This document shows positions 22,110 to 34,930 of a DNA stretch of 64,000 bases, one piece after another. How positions within the stretch are numbered: the first letter of the stretch is position 1; each line of letters opens with the position of its first letter. A model generated the notes under the pieces. It was not told the origin of the DNA and searched no databases. It saw only the letters and a program-made list of their open reading frames with translations. The stretch is taken from positions 992,001-1,056,000 of the forward strand of contig JAAROD010000049.1 in assembly GCA_012274445.1 (NCBI GenBank), read 5' to 3'. Source of the stretch: Sclerotiophoma versabilis. Taxonomy: Eukaryota; Ascomycota; Dothideomycetes; Pleosporales; Didymellaceae. The translations under genes and the position numbers were made by a program.

Positions 22110-24377
22110 TTAGTAAGTACGCTTGAACGGCGGTACAGCCTTGCACTCGCTCTCGTCCAATGTTGTACCAACAACTCTTCTGTAGCCGAGCTCGGTCTTG
22201 CCATGAGGCTGCTTCTGCCACGACAGTGTGTGCTTCATCCAGTTCTCGTCGTCACGCTCGGGGAAGTCCTCACGGGCGTGTGCTCCTCTCGACTCCTTAC
22301 GGTTTGCGGCAGATTCAGCGGTCTGAACGGCGCAAGTAAGCAAATTCCTCAGCTCAAGAGTCTCAACAAGGTCGGAGTTCCAGATCATGCTGCGGTCCTT
22401 GATACCAACATCGGCGAAGGTGGAGTCAACCTCGTGAATCTTCTTGACACCCTCATCCAGCGACTCCTGGGTACGGAATACGGCGACGTCGCTCTGCATG
22501 ACCTTCTGCATGGCAAGACGGATCTCGGCAGTTGACTTGGAGCCGTCTGAGGTACGGACCTTGTCGATAACGGAAATCGAGTCCGCACCAGCATCGGCGG
22601 CGACAGGGTCGGCCTTCTGGCCGGGGCTGAAGTTGTCGCGGATGGTGTGCGAAACGGCACGACCGAAGACGATGAGGTCGAGGAGAGAGTTGGCACCCAG
22701 ACGGTTAGCACCGTGCACGGAGACGGAAGCAGCCTCACCACAGGCAAACAGACCGGGAACGACCTGGTCGTTACCCTGGGCGTCCTGTGTGATGACCTCA
22801 CCAGTATACTTGGTGGGAATACCACCCATGTTGTAGTGAACCGTGGGCAATACAGGGATGGGCTGCTTGGTAACATCTACACCAGCGAAAATGGCAGCGG
22901 TCTCAGAGATACCAGGCAGACGCTCGTGAAGGACCTCAGGAGGCAAGTGGCTGAGTTGGAGGTAGATGTGGTCCTTCTCAGGTCCAACACCACGGCCCTC
23001 GCGGATCTCAAGGGTCATCGAGCGGGAGACGACGTCGCGGGAGGCAAGATCCTTAGCGGTAGGTGCATAACGCTCCATGAATCGCTCACCCTCGGAGTTG
23101 AGCAGGTAGCCTCCCTCACCGCGGGAACCCTCAGTGATCAAGCAACCCGCACCGTAGATACCAGTGGGGTGGAACTGAACGAACTCGAGATCCTGGTTGG
23201 GCAGACCGGCACGAGCAACCATGGCCATACCATCACCGGTACATGTGTGGGCAGATGTGCAGGAGAAGTAAGCACGTCCGTAACCTCCAGTAGCAAGGAC
23301 AGTGTTCTTTGCAATGAACCTGTGGATTGTGCCGTCTTCCTGGTTGTAGGCAACAACACCCTTGCAGACACCATCCTCCATGATCAAGTCGGTAGCGAAG
23401 TATTCAATGAAGTACTTGGTGTTGTGGCGCAGGGACTGTCCGTACAGAGTGTGGAGAAGGGCATGGCCAGTTCGGTCGGCGGCAGCGCAGCATCGGTAAG
23501 CCTGTCCACCCTTGCCGTACTTCTGGGATTGTCCACCGAAAGCGCGCTGGTAGCTGTGAAACGTTAGCATTCGGTAATCGCAGAACAGTCGGAGGAGCTT
23601 ACATTTTGCCATCGTCAGTTCGAGAGAATGGGCAACCGTAGTTCTCAAGCTCGATTACAGACTGGGGTGCCTCTCTTGTCATGTAGTGAATAGCGTCCTG
23701 GTCACCAAGCCAATCCGATCCCTTGACGGTATCGTACATGTGCCACCTCCAGTCATCCTCGTGCATACTAGGATCCTTATTAGCCTTCTACGTGCGCTAT
23801 GAGCATGCGGTACTTTATACGTACTTTCCAAGTGCGGCATTGATACCACCCTGTGCAGCTACAGTGTGCGAACGGGTAGGGAAGAGCTTGGAGATACAGG
23901 CAGTGTTGAACCCGGCCTCAGCGAGACCGAAGGCCGCACGCAGACCGGCTCCTCCAGCACCAACAACGATGGCATCGTACTCGTGGTCGATGACGGGGTA
24001 CTTGCTGGAGATGAACCCTGAAGCCTCCTTGGCCTTCAAGTTCTCAGTAGCAAAGATACGGGCGGCGGGCCGTGTCGATGAGAAAGCTCGCGATGGTGTG
24101 CGGATGCTCTTCGAGAGCTGTGGCGATATTGGTCAGCCATTGCCCAGTGTAGATGCGCGAGAAGAAGCCATTGCACCCTGCATCGCCCACGAACCCATCG
24201 AGATGCTTTAGCGGCCGTGTCGACTTTATGACAGAGTACTTTGGGATGAATGTCATACGCCTCGGTGCGGAGGATGCCGGGTACGTGGGAGCTCCAGGGT
24301 GATGGATGGCGCATGAATTTTCAAACGGAACTCACCTGGCTGGCAAACTGCATGCGACGCATCCTGGCGAAGCTCAT
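22110..24377 (-). CDS. SDH1: Succinate dehydrogenase flavoprotein subunit, mitochondrial
   Basis: Four exons on the minus strand: 24377..24336, 24117..23825, 23767..23603 and 23553..22110, 647 aa. This is the catalytic subunit of complex II. It oxidises succinate to fumarate with covalently bound FAD at the inner mitochondrial membrane. The first 40 residues are rich in Arg and Ser (MSFARMRRMQFASQ, then LSKSIRTPSRAFSSTRP), as in a matrix-targeting presequence. The Rossmann motif GAGGAG is at residues 67-72. The FAD-linking His is His98 in TRSHTVAAQGGINA. Substrate-site motifs HPTGIYG and SRGEGGYL follow, and the C-terminus is the usual PPFKRTY. Intron 1 (24118..24335, 218 nt) is four times longer than the others and separates the extreme N-terminus from the rest. 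Confidence 0.97.
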
Positions 24378-25626
24378 GATGGCGGTAGCCGTGGAGTGGA
24401 GAGCGGAGGTGATGCAGGAGGCCTTTGGCGGTTTTCGATGTTGCAATGATCGCGACCCTGACAAAGTACGTGCGCTGATTGGCGCGGAAAGACCTCGGCT
24501 CTTCACGAAAGAGCAGCGGGATCGAGGCGTTTGCTCCGGCTTTTCACGATTGAGATTTCGATTTGTTTGCCTTAGATGAACGTTAAAGTATGGAGTGAGT
24601 CTGCCAGTATGCGAGCATCAACTTTTTAATGAATTCACTCAGACATGACCGGTTCAAGCTCTCCGATCTCCATAATTGCCATTGCTACGAGACCAGTGCC
24701 AGACCAGACTCGTTTGAGAGCTACTGGACACATCCAATTGCTTGTATGGACTTATAGCTGGCCAGACATTGTGCTTTTACAAATTGACTCGAGTGTTGAC
24801 TCATGCCCAGGTGTAGCGGTCCGAGAGTTTCGCCGCTGGTGCAGGAGTTGTAGATGCTCGCTCACTATCGTCGTCGTCATAGACGTTTTCAGACCATCAC
24901 ATGCAGTCCGACTGGTCAAGAGCCTCGGATCCATATCTCTCTGTTCGGAAAACGTTTCCATTTTGTACTAAAGTATAGCTGCTACGTTCGTGCGGAGGCA
25001 ACTCCCAGAGAAGCAAGCCTTCAGGGATCTCGAAGTGTTCGACTCTGATTTTATACTCTTTTTACATGTTCTGTTACTGAAGCATTGTATTGGGTCAAGC
25101 GTTGTGTCAGCTGGCACTACAGTCGAGATTCACATTGGAGACAGCAGACATCTGTCGTCTCACTACCATCTAGAGACTTGACAGTGCCTTGATGCGCTAC
25201 CTGTAATTGTATATAGACCTCCGATACATTACTCTTAATTCGCTACATTCATCCGAGTACTCCTCAGGCTGAACCTAAAAGAGCCTTTCTCTAACAGCGG
25301 CCTCAAGAGTCACAATGACATTTGGGTTCGAGAGCACGAAACATTATGCTTCGTGAGTGAGCCTGCGAGGATGCATTGTGGATTGATGCAGGGAACCAAT
25401 GTCGAGATTTTTTTCATCAGGACGGTGGACAAAATAAGGTGCTGAAGTAAGCATGGGCATCTCACATGTCATTAGGTAAATAGCGTTGGAAAACAACAAA
25501 TGTGAAATGGGGAATCGTTAATTTTTTTGCATTAGATGCTCGTGATTGTTGACATCAATGCGTTGCACCTATCCCATTCGCCAGATAGCTTTAGAGAACA
25601 AACACCTGACAACTGCCAGAACACTT
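24378..25626. other. Intergenic, 1.25 kb
   Basis: The SDH1 promoter side plus the RPL3 3' flank. No supported gene, repeat or RNA was recognised. Confidence 0.5.
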
Positions 25627-26965
25627 CTAAGCAGAGGTCTGGAGGTCCTTCTTGAGAGTACCCTCGTACTGCCTCTTCTCGGCGAAGGTCTGGTAAGCAC
25701 CGTGACCAAACTTGGAGGAGGTATCGATCCACTTGAGCTCGACCTTCTCAAGAGCCCTCCTGGAGGTGTGGGTGAACATAGACTTGCGAAGAGTCATGAC
25801 CCTCTTCTTGACACCAGGGCAGGCACCCTTGATCATGACGAAGTCGTTCTTGACCTCACCATAGCGGACGAAGCCACCCATGCTAATTAGTGTTAGTGAT
25901 GGTCTGCAAGCAATGAATAAGTGCAACTTACGGAGTGATCTGCTTCTTGGAAACGTCGAATTCGGTAGAGGCATTACCCTCATCGTCACCCTTACCGATA
26001 CGGTAGATCTTGTGGTTGACGGAGGTACGGTGGTGGTAACCCATCTGACCAGCACGGGCAACGGTCCACTGGACGTGGGCCGGGTGCCAGGCACCGATAC
26101 AAGCGACCTTGCGGAGACCCTTGTGGGTCTTGCGAGGAAGCTTCTTGGTTCCCCAACGGGAAGTGACACCGTTGTATCCGTGACCCTTGGTAACGGCGAT
26201 GACATCGATCATCTCATTGTCCTCGAAGATGGAAGAGATCTCAATGGGCTTCTCGAAGAGACCGTGGCCGTAGGAGACCTTGTCGGCAATGGAGCCACCG
26301 TTGACCTGGATCTCCATAAGATGGGCCTTCTTCTGCTTGAGGGGAGTCTTGGAGATCTGGGTGTGGGCGAGGACACGGACGACGGTGCAGTACTTCTTGA
26401 TGCGCTCGAGTTCGCGGGTGATGGACTGGCCGGAGGACTCGGAGTGCTTCTTGGCGTACTTGGTGAAGGCCTTCTTCTTGCTCTTGTACCAGTTGCGGTA
26501 GAAGCGACGCTTGACCTCGTCGCTCAAGTGCTCAGCCCAGACGGTGGTGAGCGAGCGGAGACCGCGGGGAGTCTCGATGTAACCAACGAGACCGACGGCG
26601 ATCATCTGCAGAAAATGTCAGTCCCCTGTGCCCAATTGCTCGATTTCGGTGTTCTTACAGGAGGAGTCTCGATGATGGTAACAGCCTCGACGATCTCCTT
26701 CTTGTGCAGCTTCGCACCGGGACGGTCCAGATCACGGACGATCGTGGACATACCAGCCTTGTAGCCCATGGCGGCGGTCAAGTGGACGGGCTTCTTGGGG
26801 TCATCCTTAGGGAAGCTGTGCGGCCTCGTAAGCGTGCTGTTCGCATTTCTCGTCGCGGATGTGTCGTGCATACCTCTTGACCTTACCCCTGTGACGGGCA
26901 GCGCGCTTGCGCGGCAAGAAGGCCAGAGACCCGTGGCGGGGGGCTTCGAACTTCCTGTGGGACAT
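25627..26965 (-). CDS. RPL3: 60S ribosomal protein L3 (uL3)
   Basis: Four exons on the minus strand: 26965..26874, 26815..26659, 26605..25932 and 25882..25627, 392 aa. This large-subunit protein reaches the peptidyl-transferase centre; its W-finger loop contacts A-site rRNA. The start MSHRKFEAPRHGSLAFLPRK is typical. Internal family blocks include KGHGYNGVTSRWGTKKLPRK and GAWHPAHVQWTVARAGQMGY; the His in GAWHPA is the one methylated in yeast Rpl3. Codon use is strongly biased towards C-ending codons, as expected for a highly expressed gene. The gene is transcribed divergently from CDC55. Confidence 0.98.
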
Positions 26966-27469
26966 GGCGAGTTCGGTGCTGTGGTTAGTATCGAAGTGTC
27001 GGAGGGTCGAAGATTTGCGCGAGATCAAAATCAATGTGCGAAGCGAGAAGGCGCACGGACCGCTGACCTGCTCAGTAGCGCCTTCCGCACCTTGGCGCTC
27101 ACAACCGCGGGGCGGTGTCTTCGATGCTGGAAGTGCCCTCCAGACGCCTTTATCTTGTACCTGCGCTGCACTGAGACTCCCTGCATCGCCCGCCCGCGCC
27201 CGCCGCCCCGCCTCCGACCAGCATCTGCAGACCTCTGCATCGCCGTCCCACGCCCTCGCCTACTGCTGCCGCCGTTTTCGTCGACCCCAACAAACACGGC
27301 TGCCACTACATCATCCAGGATTACCTGCTGCCCAGCCTCAACGTCGGCGGCGCCATCACACCCCCACCGCCACACCCCTCGCCAGCTCTCTAACGACTGT
27401 CTACACTGCTTGCACCTGGGACTGCACTAGATCCAGATCGCTTTCGACCGAGTCCTTGGTTCTGGAATC
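26966..27469. promoter_or_regulatory. RPL3/CDC55 divergent promoter
   Basis: A 504-bp intergenic region serving two divergent start codons. It contains C-rich tracts towards CDC55. No named element was recognised with confidence. Confidence 0.5.
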
Positions 27470-29268
27470 ATGGTAGAAGCAGCAGAGGGCAATCCCACGA
27501 CGTGGAAGTTCACACAGTAGGTCGATCCACAGAAGACGTCTGCTGCAGGACATTTTGCAGACTTCACCTGCAGCTGTTTGCGCGGTCGCATCATTTTCAG
27601 GTCGCTGCTGAGGATGGTACTGACACTGTTAGGTGCTTCGGTGACAAGGGCGATGTTGAAGACATAACAGAAGGTACGTCACCGGCACCCCACCGTCTAG
27701 CAAAGCATTTGAGCAAAGCTTCTCCAGGTCGCAATGGCTAACATGAAGAACCAGCGGACATCATTTCTACTGTCGAGTTCGACCAGACGGGTAACTATCT
27801 GGCGACGGGCGACAAGGGTGGCCGTGTGGTTCTGTTTGAGAGGAACGAGACTGTATGTTCTACCGTTTCAAAACTTCCGCAGCTCGACAGCTAAAATCCT
27901 TCCAGAAGAAGACTTGCGAATACAAGTTCCATACCGAGTTCCAATCGCACGAGCCTGAGTTCGACTACCTCAAGTCCCTCGAGATCGAAGAAAAGATCAA
28001 CAAGATCAAATGGTGTCGCCGCCAGAATGCGTCGCATTACCTACTGTCCACAAACGACAAGACAATCAAGCTCTGGAAGGTCTTTGAGAAGTCACTGAAA
28101 GTTGTGGCGGAAAATAATCTGTCACACGAATTGACGCCCGGAGGTGGGGTTGCTGGTGGAGGTGGTCCTGTCAGGAACCCAAACGCACACTTCCGTACCG
28201 CCACCGACTTAAAACTACCTCGCCTCACTCACCACGATACCGTCGTAGCTGCCGTACCGCGGAAGACATACGCCAACGCACATGCCTACCATATCAACAG
28301 CATATCGGTGAACAGCGATGGAGAGACGTTCATCAGTAGTGATGATTTGCGAATCAACCTCTGGAACTTGAACATCCAGGATCAGAGCTTCAACATTGTC
28401 GATATTAAGCCCGCCAACATGGAGGAGCTCACAGAGGTCATAACCGCAGCAGAATTCCACCCCATCAGCTGCAACTGGTTCATGTACGCCAGCTCCAAGG
28501 GCACAATTAAATTGGCGGATATGCGCGAGAGTGCCCTGTGTGACCAGCACGCAAAACGTAAGTCACCACACACTTGATAAGCAGGGCCCGCCCTAACTAG
28601 ATGTCTAGAATTCGAGCAAGAAGAGGATCCTTCCTCCCGCTCTTTCTTTTCTGAGATCATCTCTTCGATATCCGACGTGCGCTTCTCACACGACGGCCGT
28701 TACATCCTCTCACGCGACTACCTTACCGTAAAGATCTGGGACGTAAACATGGAGCGAACTCCCGTGAAGACCATTCCCATTCACGAGCACCTGCGACCCA
28801 GGCTATGTGATACATACGAGAACGACAGCATCTTCGACAAGTTCGAGGTTGTTTTCTCTGGCGACGCCAAGAACGTCATGACTGGCAGCTACAACAACAA
28901 CTTCATGATCTATCCGTCGGACCCTGAAAAGGATACCGAAGTGGTTCTGCAAGCTGACAAGTCGGCTTTCAAGGCCAAGAAGGTTGGCATTCCCACACCG
29001 ATGAACTCATCCACAAGCCCGAACGGCAGCAAGAAGGGTAGTTCAAGAGCTGGCAGCCCTGCCGCTGGTGCAGGTGGGCAAGGACAACGTATGAGGAAAG
29101 AGACGGATGCGGATCAGATCGACTTCAACAAGAAGATTTTGCACATGAGCTGGCACCCATTCGAGGACAGTATTGCTATTGCAGCAACGAATAACGTAAA
29201 TTCCATTCTCGACTCTGCACCCTCATTTACTAACACACACCCAGCTTTTCGTCTTTTCGGCGTTGTGA
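27470..29268 (+). CDS. CDC55: PP2A regulatory subunit B (B55/Cdc55)
   Basis: Six exons: 27470..27516, 27633..27673, 27755..27852, 27906..28557, 28609..29195 and 29245..29268, 482 aa. This is the WD40-propeller regulatory subunit that directs protein phosphatase 2A to substrates and controls mitotic exit and cytokinesis. Family blocks: TWKFTQCFGDKGDVEDITEA at residues 10-29, YLATGDKGGRVVLFER, EFDYLKSLEIEEKINKIKW and LRINLWNLNIQDQSFNIVDI. A fungal-specific insertion with Gly/Ser (MNSSTSPNGSKKGSSRAGSP) lies before the last blade. The tiny last exon encodes LFVFSAL. The 116-nt first intron is chosen because it restores CAG-TGC (Gln-Cys) at the known position. Confidence 0.96.
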
Positions 29269-30119
29269 GGGCCTTCAGTACACGGCGCGGTTGATCTTGC
29301 AGGGGCATTTGCCAAACAGAAGCACTCGCTTGCCTCTCCCTTGATGATCTATTACTCCTTATTTCTTCCTTCATCATTTGCGATAACCAACGCAACGGCG
29401 CTCGGAAGCTAGAATTAGGCCACGCATAGAGACCGGGTGCGGGAGAACGAACAATTGACGACGTGACGCGCAATTCGAAGGCATGAGACGACTGCATTAG
29501 ATTGGAACACCACGATAATTGACCAGTGGTGAATAACAAAATAATCAAAACCAGCGCTTGTAATGACGTTTTGTGAAGGTGTCCAAGAACATACTGATAA
29601 ACTCGATTTCAGAGTAGAAAAAAGAACGAGGCCTGGCCCGAAAATCGTCACAAATGTGATCAACATTGCATGTGCTTTCCCGTAGACATACATAGGCCCA
29701 CGTGCTCATATTGACCCTGGTCGGCCCTATTGTAAGTGCCCAGGTTAACGGGAGGGTGCCACTAGCGTCTGCGGTGAGGCTCTGATACTACCAAACCTCC
29801 ACGTCGACCGTTTGGAGCTTAACCAAACACCATTAAGTCACCAGGACCATGGCATTCCGTTAATGTCGTTTTCATAAACCAATAATCTCCCGTTTTATGT
29901 TAGTGAGTATTTCCATCGTTCGGCAATGTTACTCCTTTTGCGCGCCTTGCTTCATTGCGTTTTCGTGAAAACGTGCGCTCTGCGTGCACAAGCGATTGTC
30001 AATACAAATTGTATAGCGCAAGGCTGACAATCTTCAGTCCGCTTGAAATAGCTGCATCTACAGTCTAAGAGCTCCGCGACGCCGCCATTCAATCGCTTCA
30101 ATTATCCACTCGTGTCGTC
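29269..30119. other. Intergenic, 850 bp
   Basis: The CDC55 3' flank and the YEA4 promoter. No supported gene. Confidence 0.5.
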
Positions 30120-31312
30120 ATGGCAGCCCTTGCACCCATCATTAGCAGCTTCTCGCTCATTTTTGGAGGTTGTTGCGCCAACGTAAGGTATCACATCCTA
30201 CGACAAGCTTAGACTGAATTTTCATAGGTCTACTGCCTGGAAGCTATTGTAAAGTAAGATTTTCAGCATTGCCGTTTCTTCATTCGCGCTCTGACACACC
30301 ACAAGACAAGAACCCGACAGCGGCCTTTTGATCACGCTCTTTCAGTTCGTCTTTACATGTCTCTCGACGTTACATTATCAGTTCGATCCCAATGGCCGCT
30401 ATTACTTGCGACCATCACCGGTACCGTTTCGCAAGTGGGTCACCAGTGCCCTGTTGTTTTTCACAGTCAACATGATGAACAACTGGGCATTTGCGTTTAA
30501 TATCTCCGTTCCTGTCCACATCATTCTTAGAAGTTTTGGGAGTGTGACAACTATGGCGGCGGGCTACCTTCGTGGGAAAAAGTACTCTCCTCTGCAGGTC
30601 TTCTCTGTTGCATTCCTGACTCTGGGTGTTATGGTGTCTGCTTGGGCGGATGCATCGTCAAAGGTACGAAGCCCCCTCTCACTCTTCAGTGTCCTTTTAA
30701 CATTTACAGGGCAAGATTAACACCGCCAATGCGGATCCAAACAAGGCGTCATTCGAAGCGGGGTTGCTTGTACTCCTTGTCGCTCAGTTACTGTCCGCAT
30801 ACATGGGCGCCTACGTCGAGGACGTCTACCGTGACCACGGCAAGGACTGGAAAGCAAATCTGTTCTACTCGCACCTTCTGTCCATCCCGATGTTTGCGGC
30901 CTTTGCACCCACACTCAATGCACAGTTCGCACGCCTACAATCTTCGCATCCTTTCCCAATCCCACCCAGCGTGGCGGCAGCCCTGCCACCAACTCTGAAC
31001 AAGTTCCTTGCGTCAACCTCGCAACATGTTGTCTATCTCTTGGCCAACGCAATCACACAGCTACTGTGTATCACTGGTGTCAACATTCTGAGCGCCAACA
31101 CATCAGCCGTCACAGTCACGATAGTGCTGAACATCAGAAAACTAGTCAGCTTCATGCTGAGTATCTGGCTTTTTGGTAACCAGATGGGTGGACTTATGAA
31201 AATCGGTGCTGCAATGGTGTTCGGTGCTGGTGCATTGTACGGGTACGAGACAACTTACAGAATACCACAGAAGAAGAAACTACAGGAAGGAAAGGAAAAG
31301 AAGGGACAATGA
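30120..31312 (+). CDS. YEA4: UDP-N-acetylglucosamine transporter, Yea4/SLC35B family
   Basis: Four exons: 30120..30182, 30228..30253 (26 nt), 30306..30663 and 30710..31312, 349 aa. This is a multi-pass nucleotide-sugar antiporter of the ER/Golgi; yeast Yea4 supplies UDP-GlcNAc for chitin synthesis and glycosylation. The protein is hydrophobic with about ten predicted membrane segments. It has the family blocks VYCLEAIVKQEPDSGLLITL, MNNWAFAFNISVPVHIILRS and GYLRGKKYS. The late segment TVTIVLNIRKLVSFMLSIWL is followed by a Lys-rich cytosolic tail (PQKKKLQEGKEKKGQ) resembling a dilysine-type ER retention signal. UDP-xylose or related substrates cannot be excluded. It lies 670 bp upstream of PMT4 on the same strand. 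Confidence 0.9.
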
Positions 31313-31985
31313 AAGTAGGGGATGTTGTATGGTGGTGTTGACAAGCCAAGGATCGTTTGAATCAGAGCTTGATTCGAACCAAGAGCAGCATGCATACTAG
31401 AGCATGACGATAGAATATGCATGTAGGCCCGCGAGCTGTGCGTCTCTTTCGACTATGAATCCTCAAAAGCGTCTTGTACATTCGACTTTGTCTTTGTACG
31501 AAGGAACTAAGTTCTTTTGAGAGTCAGGATTCTTTCAATTGGTGAAGAAATGGCGTATCAAGACTGTAGCTTTACAATAGGTGCAAGTTACAGAACTAGA
31601 GGCATTGTAGTATCCCAAGGCTCAACAGCGATATCACAAACATTTGCGTTCTTTTGAAGCTCTCTTGAACGCGATGATAGCCTGAAAGAAGGGGTTCTGG
31701 ACGCCTCACCGTTCTCCAAGGGGTCTGCAAGGAGCTGAGAGGGGACGCGGCCTTTGAGGCGGACCAATCAGATCCTGCGAACCTCGACCAGCGGAAGGTG
31801 GAGCTTACTAGCGTGGGATCTCCTTATGTACACGAAAGCTGGCGATCTGGCTTTCCGATCCTCAATTCACGTTCCTTTCTCCAACTCATCTTTCCTTGGG
31901 ATAATTTGCGCGGGGTGAGTGCTCCGCAGCTTCTACGATGCAGTTTTAGCGTTCTATACTGACACTGCGTCCAGATTGATACATC
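31313..31985. other. YEA4-PMT4 intergenic
   Basis: 673 bp between two co-directional genes. It includes a probable 5' leader intron of PMT4 (listed separately). Otherwise nothing was seen. Confidence 0.5.
31915..31974 (+). other. Probable 5' UTR intron of PMT4
   Basis: GTGAGT at 31915, a TACTGACAC branch-like site, and CCAG ending at 31974, 11 bases before the ATG. The 60-nt length matches other introns here. It does not alter the protein. Confidence 0.5.
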
Positions 31986-34392
31986 ATGTCTTCCCCCGCC
32001 GGCGTGAGGCAGCGCGCTACGAAAGACAGCAAGAAGCGCTCTACAACACCAAGCCCACCTTCAGGGGAGGTCATCTCTGAAAAGGCCGCCAACTTCCTCG
32101 AGAAGGTTAAGCCCTACAAACCACGACAGAAGCAGCCGGAATGGGACTACAAGCTTGCGATTACAATTATGACGGCGCTTGCGTTTATCACAAGGTTCTG
32201 GGGCATTTCACACCCTGATCAGGTCGTCTTCGATGAAGTGCACTTCGGCAAGGTACGTCATTTGCAAGCATTGCTACTGCAGGCTAGGCCCAGTTGGTAG
32301 CTGTAGAAAGCTCGAGCGAAGCTGACGTGATATGCAGTTCGCTTCATACTATCTGCAACGAACCTACTTCTTCGATGTCCATCCTCCTCTTGGAAAGCTC
32401 CTGTTCGCCCTTGCAGGCTGGCTTGTTGGCTACAAGGGCGAGTTCCTCTTCGAAAATATCGGCGACTCTTACGTTACCAACCACGTTCCCTATGTCGCAT
32501 ACCGTGCTATGCCTGCCTCGCTCGGCGCGCTTACCGTTCCTATTGTCTTTCTCATCATGTGGGAGTCCGGATACTCCCTGCCCGCTTGCGTCACAGCTTC
32601 TGGCCTCATGCTCCTCGACAACGCTCACATCGGCCAGACACGCCTCATCTTGCTCGACGCATCGCTTATCTTCTTCATGGCCCTCTCAGTTCTCGCGTAC
32701 ATTCGGTTCTACAAGCTACGACATGCTCCGTTCAGCCGCAAGTGGTGGAAGTGGCTGCTCCTGACGGGTATTAGTCTGAGCTGTGTTATCTCCATCAAGT
32801 ACGTTGGTGTCTTTACCTTCTTCTCGATCGGTGTGCCTGTCCTGTTCGATCTGTGGGATTTGATGGATGTCAACCGCCGCCAGGGTGCATTGTCTCTTCC
32901 AGAATTTGGCAAGCACTTCGCTGCTCGCGTCGTGGGTCTTGTCATTGTTCCCTTCTTTCTCTACCTATTTTGGTTCCAGGTCCACTTCACCATCCTCAAC
33001 AGGTCTGGTCCTGGTGACGACTTCATGACTCCCGAGTTCCAGGAGACTCTGAGCGACAACGTAATGACACTTCAGTCTGTCGGTATCAACTACTATGACA
33101 CAATCACCATGCGCCACAAAGAGACTAAAGTCTACCTTCACAGCCACACCGATCGCTATCCGCTCCGCTACGATGACGGCCGCGTATCTTCTCAGGGACA
33201 GCAGGTCACTGGTTACCCCCACAACGACACCAACAACCACTGGCAGATCCTTCCTGCAAAGGAACTTCCAAGTGAAGTTGGCCAGCGCATCAAGATTGGC
33301 GATGTCGTCCGTTTACGCCACCTCATCACCGACACCGTCCTTCTTACACACGATGTTGCATCTCCTTACTACCCCACCAACCAAGAATTCACGACTGTGC
33401 CCAAGGACGAGGCAGCTGGTACGCGATTCAATGACACTTTGTTCGAGATCAAAGTTGAGAAGGGCAAGGGTGACTTCAAGACCATGTCCTCCCACTTCAA
33501 GCTTGTTCACGTGCCGACCAAGGTTGCTATGTGGACTCACACCAAACCCCTTCCCGAATGGGCCTACAAGCAAGCCGAGATCAACGGCAACAAGAATGTT
33601 CAGCAGTCCAGTAATGTTTGGTATGTTGAGGACATTCCATCCTTACCTGCGGAGGATGAGCGCAACAAGAAGGAGGTCAAGCAGGTAAAGAGTCTTAGCT
33701 TCCTCCGCAAGTGGGTTGAGCTCCAGCGTGCTATGTTCTACCACAACAACGCCTTGACCAGTTCTCACCCGTACGCTTCCCAGCCGATCTCCTGGCCTTT
33801 CCTTCTCCGCGGTGTCTCCTTCTGGACATACAACGACACCCGCGAGCAGATTTATTTCCTCGGTAACCCGGTCGGATGGTGGCTTGCCTCCTCACTCCTT
33901 GCTGTCTTCGCAGGCATCATCGGCGCTGATCAGCTGGCTCTGCGCCGTGGCATGGATGCTCTCGATGACCGCACCCGCTCTCGCCTGTACAACTCGACTG
34001 GTTTCTTCTTCCTCACCTGGGCCGCTCATTACGTTCCGTTTTACATCATGGGCCGTCAGTTGTTCCTACACCACTACCTCCCAGCTCACCTCGCGTCTTG
34101 TCTGGTCACTGGTGCCCTTGTCGAGTTCATCTTCTGCATCGAGCCCCAGGACCCATTGACTCCCGGCACCCCTGCTGAGAAGGGTCACCGCAGGACTCGT
34201 TCCCGCCCTGTTCGCGAGCGTGTTGCGACTGCAAGTCAGCTGGGAAGCTGGATCGCTACTGGCGTCATCCTCGCGGTGACTTTGTGGTGCTTCCTCTTTT
34301 TTGCACCCCTCACATACGGCAAGCCAGGTCTTTCGGTCGAGCAAGTCCAGGCCAGGAAATGGCTCGGCTATGACTTGCACTTTGCCAAATAG
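31986..34392 (+). CDS. PMT4: Dolichyl-phosphate-mannose-protein mannosyltransferase Pmt4
   Basis: Two exons, 31986..32252 and 32338..34392, 773 aa. It transfers mannose from dolichol-phosphate-mannose to Ser/Thr of proteins in the ER lumen; the Pmt4 class prefers membrane-anchored clients. The catalytic Asp-Glu pair is at residues 83-84 (FDEVHFGKFASYYL), followed by YFFDVHPPLGKLL. The central lumenal MIR region includes LHSHTDRYPLRYDDGRVSSQ and NNHWQILP. C-terminal membrane segments flank QLFLHHYLPAHLA. The MIR wording and the ending (YDLHFAK) fit Pmt4 rather than Pmt1 or Pmt2. Codon use is biased to C-ending codons, suggesting high expression. The only coding intron lies just after the DE motif. 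Confidence 0.95.
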
Positions 34393-34930
34393 ATGGTGAA
34401 TGTGTCAGCATAGACATTTATGCACAGTGTGCTGTTAGTGCTGGCTCGGCAGTGAGCCGTTTCTTGATCGATTTCCCTTGCTGCTCAGCGCGGAGTGTTG
34501 GTGGTGTGATCTTGCTCTTTTCGCTCAAATCTTTCGAGTCTTTCCTTACGTCACACTATACGGGTTCTTATGCCCTTCATTATCTACCCGTCACTCTATG
34601 TACTTGGTGGGGACAACTAAACACAATATGTACGATCGACAGTAGATGAAATATCGAACATCATCTTGCATGTGAATTAGACCCTGCACTTATGTTCAAG
34701 TCCAACTATAAACCTCAGCAACTAAGCTCTGGAGGCCTTCAAGGAAGATGCAGACATTTTGAGTTCGTCCCGGAACGAGCTGTAGTTTTATCGAGCCCTG
34801 TGAGATGACCAAAAACCTGCAAATTCACACTGCGAGACTCACTAGTTTCAACGGGTGTGGGCTTGTAGTCATCATTTTCTGCTACCCGGGAGCCAGAGTG
34901 TACAACCTACCCAACAAGGCCCGCCTCTAT
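34393..34930. other. Convergent 3' flanks
   Basis: 538 bp between PMT4 and the convergent membrane-protein gene. No other feature was recognised. Confidence 0.5.

Noticed and set aside
22647..23567. 306-codon plus-strand frame
   Set aside because: It is antisense to SDH1. Long antisense frames are expected opposite highly biased, C-ending codon usage.
25880..26764. 294-codon plus-strand frame
   Set aside because: Antisense shadow of RPL3, for the same codon-bias reason.
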